A stretch of DNA of 16,316 bases from Giesbergeria sp. (lineage in GTDB: Bacteria > Pseudomonadota > Gammaproteobacteria > Burkholderiales > Burkholderiaceae_C): NCBI GenBank assembly GCA_017987055.1, contig JAGNUJ010000002.1, forward strand, positions 15,769-32,084, in the 5' to 3' direction. Each line of letters opens with the position of its first letter. Position 1 is the stretch's first letter. Under the pieces are notes generated by a model, which had not been told where the DNA came from, ran no database searches, and was given only the letters and a program-made list of their open reading frames with translations. A program made the position numbers and the translations under genes. Below, one piece after another: positions 6,865-14,111 of this stretch.

Positions 6865-7866
6865 ATGCAATCCTCATCAATCACCGATCCTGGCTCCATC
6901 ACCCGCGTCGCTGGCATTGAAGTTGGCCACTTCACCGATAGCCGCCGCCCCACGGGCTGCACGGTCGTCATCGCCCGCGCTGGCGCTGTCGGCGGGGTCG
7001 ATGTGCGCGGTGCAGCGCCCGGCACGCGCGAAACTGACTTGCTCGATCCGTGCAATTTGGTCGAAAAAATCCACGCCATCGTGCTGGCCGGCGGCAGTGC
7101 TTGGGGGCTGGACGCGGCGACTGGCGCCGTGCGCTGGCTGGAAGAACAAGGTGTCGGTTTGGATGTCGGCGTGGCTCGGCTGCCACTGGTGCCGGCGGCG
7201 GTGCTGTTTGATTTGATGGTCGGCGACATGCGCGTGCGCCCCGATGCGGCGGCGGGCTACGCGGCCTGCGTGGCGGCGTCCAGCGCCGATCCGGCAGAGG
7301 GCAATGTTGGTGCGGGCACTGGGGCGAGCGTCGGCAAACTGTTTGGCATGGCGCGTGCTATGAAAGGCGGTGTGGGCACCGCCTCGGTCACGGTCGATGG
7401 CATCACGGTCGGCGCGCTGATTGCCTGCAACGCCGTCGGCGATGTGCTTGACCCGGACAGCGGCCAAGTGCTGGCCGGTGCCCGCACGGCTGATGGTTTG
7501 CAGCTGCTGGGCAGCCGCCGCGCCCTGCTGCACGGCGAACTGGCCCAGTCGGTGCTGCCGGGCACCAACACCACCATTGGCGTGATTGCCACCGATGCCG
7601 TCATCAGCAAAACGCAGGCGCAGCGCTTGGCGCTGGCGGCGCACGATGGGCTGGCGCGTACGATTAACCCGGTACACACGCAGCTCGACGGCGACACGCT
7701 GTTTACGCTGGGCACCGGCGCATCGGGCAAAAACCCGGGAATGTTGTTGTTGGCAACGATGGCCGCCGAGGCCAGCGCCCGCGCCACGCTGCGCGCGGTA
7801 CAGATGGCGGCCAGCATCACTACGGCGCAAGGGCTATGGCTGCCGTGCGCAGCAGATTTCAGTTGA
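6865..7866 (+). CDS. P1 family (S58, DmpA-like) peptidase
   Basis: A 333-residue member of the DmpA/P1 (MEROPS S58) family: N-terminal-nucleophile aminopeptidases that self-cleave into two chains. Family blocks: ITRVAGIEVGHFTD (near residue 11), GCTVVIARAGAVGGVDVRG, HAIVLAGGSAWGLDAATG, GNVGAGTGASVGK, MKGGVGTAS and GTNTTIGVIATDA. Thr236/Thr237 in GTNTT are the likely nucleophile and autoprocessing position by analogy. No signal peptide is seen, so it is probably cytoplasmic. The ATG at 6865 gives a normal family N-terminus; an upstream TTG at 6817 would add 16 residues coded in the T-rich repeat tail. No good ribosome-binding site is visible. It ends 2 bp from the convergent DUF1631 gene. Substrate unknown. 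Confidence 0.88.
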   Translation: MQSSSITDPGSITRVAGIEVGHFTDSRRPTGCTVVIARAGAVGGVDVRGAAPGTRETDLLDPCNLVEKIHAIVLAGGSAWGLDAATGAVRWLEEQGVGLDVGVARLPLVPAAVLFDLMVGDMRVRPDAAAGYAACVAASSADPAEGNVGAGTGASVGKLFGMARAMKGGVGTASVTVDGITVGALIACNAVGDVLDPDSGQVLAGARTADGLQLLGSRRALLHGELAQSVLPGTNTTIGVIATDAVISKTQAQRLALAAHDGLARTINPVHTQLDGDTLFTLGTGASGKNPGMLLLATMAAEASARATLRAVQMAASITTAQGLWLPCAADFS

Positions 7867-7868
7867 AA

Positions 7869-10250
7869 TTAATCGTTGGTTGGCTGCTGGCGGCGCGCTG
7901 CTGGGCTTGGCTTGTTTAGCGCATCCAGCGCCCGCCCAACTACCGGCTGTGCCGAGATGACGCGCAACGTGCCATTAGCGGCCAGCTTGTCGCGCATACG
8001 ACGCGTCATCGATTGGGTACTGCCATCAGCGGCGGTAAATAAAAACAAGGTGTTGTGCGGACTGGCCCAAGTCAATTGGGTGCGCACTTTGCGTTGGTTG
8101 GTGATCAACTCAATCCACGCCCCGACAACAAACTGCCCTTCAAAGCTCAAGGGCAACGCCATAGCAGCGCTGTCTAGCGGTGCGCCGGTTGTCTGGGCAG
8201 CTTCAGCCATCGCCAGCGCAGGCACAGCAGTTTGCATTGGAGGTGAGTCGGGCAACAGCGGTGCCTCTTGTGGCAGCGGTGGCCGCATTGGACCAGCTGA
8301 TGGCGTAGCCGGCTTTGGCTCCACCAAAAAGGAGCGGTGCAAATTTAACAGTCGCGCCAGCAGCGCATTGCTCTTGGCCAGTGGATAGTCGATGCTTTGC
8401 ATCCCCGTGCGCAGGGTTTGCAGCAACCCCGGCACCAGCGCGCGCAGCCGGGCAATGTCGGCGCGCGCCAAGTCAGGCTGCACGCTCCAAAACAGGTCGG
8501 ACACCAGCGCCACATAGCCGCCGGGGTCGTCCGTTTTTTTATCGGTGTTGTCGATTTGCGCCAGCGCTATTACCTCGGCCCAGGGGCCGGCGGCAAAGTC
8601 CATCACATCCTCGGGTACCTGCTCGGCACCCGATAAGGCGCGGATGCCAGCGGCAATTTTTGCCGATAACATTTGGCGCTGCTCGGTTTTGAGTAGCTGC
8701 TCTTCTTGCGCTTGGCGCAGCGCTTGGGCTTTTTTCTCTTGCGCGTCCCAAGCCGTCTGCAAGGCCTTCAGTACGGTCTCAAAGGGCGCAGCGCTGGTGA
8801 TGGCGCAGCTGCTCAAGTGGCTAACGACTTCGTTAGTTAAGCGCATAAAGCGGCTAAACCCCGGCGCATCTTCTGCAGGAAATGCCAGACTGCGCTGGGT
8901 CAGCTCATCGAGTAGGCGGCGTGCTGGGTGCTCGCTGTCGCTGAAAAACCGGGGGTCGTGTTGCACCAGTTGGCAAATCGCCGGCTCCAAATCTTGCACA
9001 GCGCGCTGCACCGCAGGCAGCAGGCGCGAGTCTTGCGCAATGTTCTCCACCATGCGCGCCACCACCTGCCTGCTGGCGCTGGCAGGATCTGGGTCACTTG
9101 CTGCGCTGACGCTGCCTGCGTAGCCAGTGCCATATTTACTGCGCTGCGTACCCAGCAAGGCGCTGCGCGAGGCCTGTTCGGGCTGACTCTGGGCGAGTCG
9201 GCCGACCAAGCGCTCTAACTGAGCGATGTCTTCCAAGGCCTCGGCGGTGGCCACTGGGTAGTCGTTGTAGCTGGCGTGAGCCGTATGCACCGGCTGGCCA
9301 GTGTGATAGTTGCTGATGGGCGCGGTGTGTCCGTTGGCCAGTGGCACCATGTGTACTGCGGCATAAGGGTCGCCGCCCCCAGCCAGCATCTGGCGCAAGA
9401 TGCCGACAGTGAGCAACGCCTCTTGCACGCCGACATCCACTGCGCCACCCCCCATACCCGCAGAGCCATAAGCCGATTGCGGCGAACCGTAAACAGAGGG
9501 CACACCATACGCCGAAGGGGCGCCATACATGCCGTCAGCGTAAGCAGCGCCGTAACCAGAGGCCCCGCTGGGTAGTGCTGAACGCGCACCCGGTGCGGAC
9601 ACCCTGCCGTAGCCCACCGGCTCAATACCATGCTCGCGCAGAGCTTGCGCGGCGCGCTGGTAGGAGCCGACCAGCTCGGCACCGAGTAAGTCGCGCATGT
9701 GCTGCATCCACACTTCGCGCACGTTACTGGGCACGGCGGTTTCAGTAATCACCTGCTGCAGCGCGCGGATGTAGTTTTCAGGGCGCAGCGGGTTGCGCTC
9801 GGGCTGCACACGCGGCAAACCTTGAGCGGCGCTGACCAAGCCGTTCAGCTCGGTCAGCGCGGCATCGGTGGTGTGCAGTGCCACTTGCTGGGCACGCGAC
9901 AACTCCACCTGCGCCTGTACTTGCGCGTCGTCCACCAGTGACAGCTCGCCAAAATCCATGCCAGTCGGGTCAGTTTGGCGGGTTTTGGCACCCGTTGGCC
10001 CTTCGGCAAAGATTTCGAGCAAGGCCATCGGATAGGCCTTGAGCAGCGCCGCCTCGTGCTGATCCAGCAGGCGCAGCGCATCGCTAGCCGTGTCGCGTTG
10101 GGTGACGTTGCGAGTTTCTGCCTCCTCTTTGGCCAAGGCAGTGCGTGTGGCCGCGAGCAGTTGCGCCATCAGCGCCTCGCTCTCGCGCACGGCGGTGACG
10201 ACGCAGGCGCGAAAGACGTTTCTTACAACAGGCGCAGATGGCAACGACAT
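7869..10250 (-). CDS. DUF1631 family protein
   Basis: A 793-residue protein of unknown function in the DUF1631 family. The N-terminal helical region contains YPMALLEIF and the family-like DFGELSLVDDAQVQAQVELSR (about residues 99-119). Residues 233-270 are a Tyr/Gly-rich linker of repeated YG-x-PS units. The middle is helical (LPAVQRAVQDLEPAICQLVQHDPRFFS). The C-terminal block has VGAWIELI, RTQLTWASPHNTLFLFTAADG, SMTRRMRDKLAANG and VVGRALDAL, the most diagnostic DUF1631 sequence and PilZ-like in feel. There is no signal peptide or membrane helix. It lies 47 bp downstream of ettA on the same strand with no terminator seen between, so it may be co-transcribed. It converges 2 bp from the P1 peptidase gene. 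A link to c-di-GMP is only a guess. Confidence 0.88.
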   Translation of the reverse strand: MSLPSAPVVRNVFRACVVTAVRESEALMAQLLAATRTALAKEEAETRNVTQRDTASDALRLLDQHEAALLKAYPMALLEIFAEGPTGAKTRQTDPTGMDFGELSLVDDAQVQAQVELSRAQQVALHTTDAALTELNGLVSAAQGLPRVQPERNPLRPENYIRALQQVITETAVPSNVREVWMQHMRDLLGAELVGSYQRAAQALREHGIEPVGYGRVSAPGARSALPSGASGYGAAYADGMYGAPSAYGVPSVYGSPQSAYGSAGMGGGAVDVGVQEALLTVGILRQMLAGGGDPYAAVHMVPLANGHTAPISNYHTGQPVHTAHASYNDYPVATAEALEDIAQLERLVGRLAQSQPEQASRSALLGTQRSKYGTGYAGSVSAASDPDPASASRQVVARMVENIAQDSRLLPAVQRAVQDLEPAICQLVQHDPRFFSDSEHPARRLLDELTQRSLAFPAEDAPGFSRFMRLTNEVVSHLSSCAITSAAPFETVLKALQTAWDAQEKKAQALRQAQEEQLLKTEQRQMLSAKIAAGIRALSGAEQVPEDVMDFAAGPWAEVIALAQIDNTDKKTDDPGGYVALVSDLFWSVQPDLARADIARLRALVPGLLQTLRTGMQSIDYPLAKSNALLARLLNLHRSFLVEPKPATPSAGPMRPPLPQEAPLLPDSPPMQTAVPALAMAEAAQTTGAPLDSAAMALPLSFEGQFVVGAWIELITNQRKVRTQLTWASPHNTLFLFTAADGSTQSMTRRMRDKLAANGTLRVISAQPVVGRALDALNKPSPAARRQQPTND
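9441..9554 (-). repeat. Tyr-Gly rich low-complexity repeat in the DUF1631 protein
   Basis: It codes for residues 233-270, with units YGAPSA, YGVPSV, YGSPQSA and YGSAGM, preceded by YGAAYADGM. The unit is 6-7 residues. It probably makes a disordered linker between the N- and C-terminal helical parts. Confidence 0.65.
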
Positions 10251-10297
10251 AGCAAAGCGACTCCAAGCAATTTGTAACTAGCGATGCGCCACCAGCT

Positions 10298-11959
10298 TTA
10301 CTTGAGTGCCTTAAAACGCATACGGTGTGGCCGCGCGCCTTCTTCACCCAAGCGCTTCTTCTTATCGGCTTCGTACTCTTGGTAGTTGCCGTCAAAGAAC
10401 GTCCACTGGCTATCGCCCTCAGCTGCCAAGATGTGCGTGGCGATGCGGTCAAGGAACCAGCGGTCGTGGCTGATGACCAACACGCTGCCAGCAAATTCGA
10501 GCAAGGCGTCTTCCAAGGCGCGCAGGGTTTCCACGTCCAAGTCGTTCGATGGTTCGTCCAGCAGCAGCACGTTGCCGCCGGCAATCAGCGTTTTGGCCAA
10601 GTGCAGACGACCGCGCTCGCCGCCCGAGAGCATTCCAACCTTCTTTTGTTGGTCAGCGCCGTTGAAGTTAAAGCGGCCGCAATAAGCGCGGCTGGCCATT
10701 TGGAATTTGCCGACGTTGAGGATGTCAAGGCCGCCCGAGACATCTTCCCACACCGTTTTTTCATTCGCCAACACGTCGCGGTGTTGATCGACAAAAGCCA
10801 TGTTGACGGTCGAGCCGACCACCACCGTGCCGCTGTCGGGCTGCTCTTTGCCGGCTAGCAGCTTGAACAGCGTCGATTTACCGGCACCGTTGGGGCCGAT
10901 GATGCCGACGATGGCACCGGCTGGAATGGTGAAGCTCAGGTTGTCAATCAGCAAGCGGTCGCCAAACGACTTGCTGACGTTGTGGAACTCAAACACTTGA
11001 TGGCCTAAGCGCTCGGCCACGGGGATGAAGATTTCCAGCGTCTCGTTACGTTTTTGGTATTCGATGTCGCTCAGCTCCTCAAAGCGGGCTAGGCGTGATT
11101 TGCTTTTGGCTTGGCGCGCTTTGGGGTTTTGGCGCGACCATTCCAGCTCTTTCTTGAGCGCCTTGGCGTGGGCTTCTTCGCCCTTTTGCTCTTGCGCTAA
11201 GCGCTCGCCTTTTTGCTCCAGCCAGGTGCTGTAGTTGCCCTTCCATGGAATGCCGCGACCGCGGTCCATCTCCAAAATCCACTCGGCGGCGTTATCGAGG
11301 AAGTAGCGGTCGTGGGTAATTGCCACCACGGTGCCCGGAAAACGCTGCAAAAACTGCTCCAGCCAATCGACCGACTCAGCATCCAAGTGGTTGGTTGGCT
11401 CGTCTAGCAGCAGCATGTCGGGCTTGGACAGCAGCAGGCGGCACAGCGCCACGCGGCGCTTTTCACCACCCGAGAGCAGGCCAATTTTGGCATCCCACGG
11501 CGGCAGGCGCAGCGCGTCAGCGGCGATCTCCAGCTGGTGCTCGGAGTCGGTGCCAGCGGTGGCGATGATGGCTTCTAGCTCAGCTTGCTCGGCGGCCAGT
11601 GCGTCAAAGTCGGCGTTTTCTTCGCCATAAGCGATATAGACCTCTTCGAGGCGTGCTTTGGCGGCAAACACCGCGCCCATAGCTTCCTCGACCGACTCGC
11701 GCACGGTGTGCTCGTCGTTGAGCTTGGGCTCTTGCTCCAAATAGCCAATCGTCAGGCCGGCCATAGGAATGGCTTCGCCCTCAAACTCTTTATCGACCCC
11801 GGCCATGATCTTGAGCAGCGTGGACTTGCCCGAGCCATTGAGACCCAGCACGCCAATTTTGGCACCCGGAAAAAACGAGAGGGAAATGTCTTTCAAGAGC
11901 TGGCGCTTGGGCGGCACCGTCTTGCTGACACGGTTCATGGAATAGACGTATTGGGCCAT
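10298..11959 (-). CDS. ettA: Energy-dependent translational throttle protein EttA (ABC-F)
   Basis: A 553-residue ABC-F ATPase that binds the ribosomal E site and gates entry into elongation according to ATP/ADP level. Domain 1: Walker A GLNGSGKST (39-47), signature LSGGEKRR (162-169), Walker B LLLDEPTNHLD (183-193), H-loop THD. The linker with basic helices (about 245-310, KKELEWSRQNPKARQAKSKSR) is the P-site tRNA-interacting motif. Domain 2: GPNGAGKST (355-363), LSGGERGR (444-451), LLLDEPSNDLD (465-475). The length matches EttA (about 555) and there is no membrane domain. The start MAQYVYSMNRVSK is the family N-terminus. The gene is divergent from rhlE across a 253-bp gap, and DUF1631 follows 47 bp downstream. 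Confidence 0.96.
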   Translation of the reverse strand: MAQYVYSMNRVSKTVPPKRQLLKDISLSFFPGAKIGVLGLNGSGKSTLLKIMAGVDKEFEGEAIPMAGLTIGYLEQEPKLNDEHTVRESVEEAMGAVFAAKARLEEVYIAYGEENADFDALAAEQAELEAIIATAGTDSEHQLEIAADALRLPPWDAKIGLLSGGEKRRVALCRLLLSKPDMLLLDEPTNHLDAESVDWLEQFLQRFPGTVVAITHDRYFLDNAAEWILEMDRGRGIPWKGNYSTWLEQKGERLAQEQKGEEAHAKALKKELEWSRQNPKARQAKSKSRLARFEELSDIEYQKRNETLEIFIPVAERLGHQVFEFHNVSKSFGDRLLIDNLSFTIPAGAIVGIIGPNGAGKSTLFKLLAGKEQPDSGTVVVGSTVNMAFVDQHRDVLANEKTVWEDVSGGLDILNVGKFQMASRAYCGRFNFNGADQQKKVGMLSGGERGRLHLAKTLIAGGNVLLLDEPSNDLDVETLRALEDALLEFAGSVLVISHDRWFLDRIATHILAAEGDSQWTFFDGNYQEYEADKKKRLGEEGARPHRMRFKALK

Positions 11960-12212
11960 CGGTAGTAATCAAACCTCAAAAAGCAAAAACAGGCGCACGA
12001 CTGCGCGCGTAAACCGCTGATTATCCGCGCATGCGACAATATCCCCTGTTGCACGCTCCAGTTGTGTGCAATACAGCTCTCTGCTGGGGACGATGCAAAA
12101 CACCTTGCGGGCTCCTTCATTTGAACCAGATCAGCCTGACACTGGCTCGGCAACCCAACACGGGCTGCCTCGACAGGCCGACACCCAGCGCCCGGATGGG
12201 CGCATTTCACAC
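11960..12212. other. Divergent intergenic region ettA / rhlE
   Basis: A 253-bp region that must contain promoters for both ettA (-) and rhlE (+). I see a 6-bp interrupted palindrome, TTGCAC (12049-12054) with GTGCAA (12066-12071), separated by 11 nt, but no convincing -35/-10 pair. The rhlE frame is open across 12066-12212, but the translated stretch does not look like helicase sequence. No dispersed repeat copy is present. Confidence 0.5.
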
Positions 12213-13919
12213 ATGACATTTGACGATCTGAATTTGGCTCCGGCCATCATGAAAGCCGTGCGCGAGCAAGGCTACGAATCCCCGACGCCGATCCAAGCAC
12301 AGGCGATTCCCGCCGTGCTGGCAGGGCAAGACTTGCTGGCGGGTGCGCAAACGGGCACCGGCAAAACGGCGGCTTTCACGCTGCCGCTGCTGCACCGCTT
12401 GTCGCTGGAAGCCGCACCGAAAAATAAATTTGGCGGCAAGGGTCTGCGCGCTCTGGTGCTGACGCCCACGCGTGAGCTGGCCGCCCAAGTGGAAGAGTCG
12501 GTGCGCCAATACGGCAAATACCTCGACATGAACTCCACCGTCGTCTTTGGCGGCGTGGGCATGAATCCGCAAATTGACCGCATCAAACGCGGCGTCGATA
12601 TTTTGGTCGCCACCCCCGGCCGTTTGCTCGACTTGCAACAGCAAGGCTTTTTGGACTTGTCCACCGTCGAAGTGCTGGTGCTGGACGAAGCCGACCGCAT
12701 GCTCGACATGGGTTTTATCCACGACGTGAAGAAAATTTTGGCGCTGGTGCCCAAGGACAAGCAAAGCCTGCTGTTCTCGGCCACCTTCAGCGACGAAATT
12801 CGCGACCTAGCAGCCACGCTGCTGAAAAACCCGCAAAGCATCCAAGTCACGCCCAGCAACACCACCGTGCAGCGCATCACGCAAGTGATCCACCCCGTGG
12901 GCCGTGGCAAGAAAAAACAAGTGCTGCTGCACATCATCCAAGAGCACAACTGGAGCCAAGTGCTGGTGTTCACCCGCACCAAGTTTGGCGCCAACAACGT
13001 GGCCGAGTTTTTGACCAAAAACGGCGTAGAAGCGATGGCGCTGCACGGCAACAAGAGCCAAAGCGCCCGCACGCAAGCGCTGGCCGGCTTTAAAAGCGGC
13101 CAAGTGCGCGCCTTGGTTGCCACCGACATCGCGGCACGCGGCATCGACATTGACGAGCTGCCGCACGTCGTTAACTACGAAATCCCCAACGTTTCTGAAG
13201 ACTACGTGCACCGCATTGGCCGCACCGGCCGCGCCGGCGCCAGCGGCGAGGCCGTCAGCTTGGTCTGCTTGGACGAAGAGGGCTTCATGATGGACATCGA
13301 GCGCTTTACCAAGCAAACGATTCCCGTCCAAATCATTGACGGCTTTGGCCCCGAAGACGGCGAACGCGCCGAGCCCATCGCTATGGGTCGCCAAACCATT
13401 TGGGGCGGTGCCGGCAAGCCGCCAAGCCGCGACGTGATGCAGGCAGCGGCCAAAGCCGCGCGCGGCGAAATGATGGAACGCATGCGCGCCGGTAAGGGCG
13501 CACAGGGCGAGCGCGGCGGCCGTCCCGGCGGCGGTGGTGGTGGCGGCAATAGCGGCCGTCCCGGCGGTGGCGGACGCAGCAGCGCGCCGCGCAATGGCCC
13601 CAGTGCCGGTGCTGGCCACAGTGCTGGCCCGCGCAGCAGCCAAGGCCCGGCGCGTGGTGCTCGTCCCGGCGGCGGTGGCGGCAACCGTTTTAACGACGCC
13701 CAGCCCTTGCGCGACAACGCCCATTTGGGTACCCACGGCGGCCACAGCATGCCGTCCAGCCGTGGCTCTGGTCCTTCGGGCCAACCCGACCCGATGCGTA
13801 CCAGCGTAGATAGCATGCTCGAACGCGGTCGCCGCGGCGGCAGCGGCGGTGGTGGCTACCGCAGCGGCGGCGGCTCGCGCGGCCCAGGTGGGTCACGTGG
13901 CGGCTCTTTCAGCCGTTAA
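12213..13919 (+). CDS. rhlE: DEAD-box ATP-dependent RNA helicase, RhlE type
   Basis: A 568-residue DEAD-box helicase (RhlE group) acting on RNA structure, ribosome maturation or decay. Q motif with F3 and PTPIQ (24-28); motif I AQTGTGKT (45-52); Ia PTRELA (85-90); GG (113-114); Ib TPGR (134-137); II DEAD (158-161); III SAT (189-191); IV VFTRTK (252-257); [11 protein letters not shown] (303-312); [10 protein letters not shown] (333-340). From about residue 430 to 568 the tail is Gly/Arg/Ser-rich with [11 protein letters not shown] and SRGGSFSR ends, a probable RNA-binding disordered tail. The start [10 protein letters not shown] at 12213 is the family N-terminus. An in-frame ATG at 12066 would add 49 residues without family resemblance. 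No clear ribosome-binding site precedes 12213. A strong terminator follows. Confidence 0.94.
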   Translation: MTFDDLNLAPAIMKAVREQGYESPTPIQAQAIPAVLAGQDLLAGAQTGTGKTAAFTLPLLHRLSLEAAPKNKFGGKGLRALVLTPTRELAAQVEESVRQYGKYLDMNSTVVFGGVGMNPQIDRIKRGVDILVATPGRLLDLQQQGFLDLSTVEVLVLDEADRMLDMGFIHDVKKILALVPKDKQSLLFSATFSDEIRDLAATLLKNPQSIQVTPSNTTVQRITQVIHPVGRGKKKQVLLHIIQEHNWSQVLVFTRTKFGANNVAEFLTKNGVEAMALHGNKSQSARTQALAGFKSGQVRALVATDIAARGIDIDELPHVVNYEIPNVSEDYVHRIGRTGRAGASGEAVSLVCLDEEGFMMDIERFTKQTIPVQIIDGFGPEDGERAEPIAMGRQTIWGGAGKPPSRDVMQAAAKAARGEMMERMRAGKGAQGERGGRPGGGGGGGNSGRPGGGGRSSAPRNGPSAGAGHSAGPRSSQGPARGARPGGGGGNRFNDAQPLRDNAHLGTHGGHSMPSSRGSGPSGQPDPMRTSVDSMLERGRRGGSGGGGYRSGGGSRGPGGSRGGSFSR

Positions 13920-13925
13920 TAATCC

Positions 13926-13958
13926 CAAAAATAAGCCCTCTAAAAGGGCTTATTTTTG
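13926..13958 (+). terminator. Intrinsic terminator of rhlE (bidirectional form)
   Basis: A perfect 13-bp stem, CAAAAATAAGCCC (13926-13938) with GGGCTTATTTTTG (13946-13958), has a 7-nt loop TCTAAAA. The T-rich 3' arm and A-rich 5' arm make it usable on both strands. It begins 7 bp after the rhlE stop. Confidence 0.9.
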
Positions 13959-13968
13959 TATAAAAACA

Positions 13969-14017
13969 GCCTCTAGCCCTTTAAATACGTGCGGTTACAG
14001 CTATTGATTTAATAGTC
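13969..14017 (+). repeat. Dispersed intergenic repeat, copy D
   Basis: GCCTCTAGCCC followed by TTTAAATACGTGCGGTTACAG and CTATTGATTTAATAGTC. It has the same order and orientation as copies B and E. It differs in the middle (GGTTACAG for GCTAGCAG). Confidence 0.8.
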
Positions 14018-14032
14018 AAATGTACAGATAAA
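14004..14032 (+). promoter_or_regulatory. Candidate sigma-70 promoter of the M14 peptidase gene
   Basis: TTGATT (14004-14009), a 17-nt spacer, then GATAAA (14027-14032). The -35 lies in the tail of repeat copy D. Two mismatches fall in each hexamer, so this is only a candidate. Confidence 0.35.
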
Positions 14033-14111
14033 AGAGGCAGTCTTTAAAACAATTTTCGTGTAAACGATAGCCTGTAACCCTCCCTGCCCAGTACCACCCG
14101 CTGATCACACC

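Noticed and set aside
6877..7830. Minus-strand 317-codon open frame opposite the P1 peptidase
   Set aside because: Antisense shadow; composition (Arg/His/Gln) is artefactual and the peptidase motifs are on the plus strand.
10298..11959. EttA as the missing ATPase of the MCE operon
   Set aside because: It is an ABC-F protein with two fused ATPase domains and the ribosomal linker motif; it has no link to membrane permeases.
12272..13816. Several long minus-strand open frames opposite rhlE
   Set aside because: Shadows of the DEAD-box gene and its Gly-rich tail; no independent start signals or motifs.
13534..13917. GGC/GGT-rich stretch as a DNA satellite
   Set aside because: It encodes the Gly/Arg-rich tail of the helicase in frame; irregular units and normal family feature.
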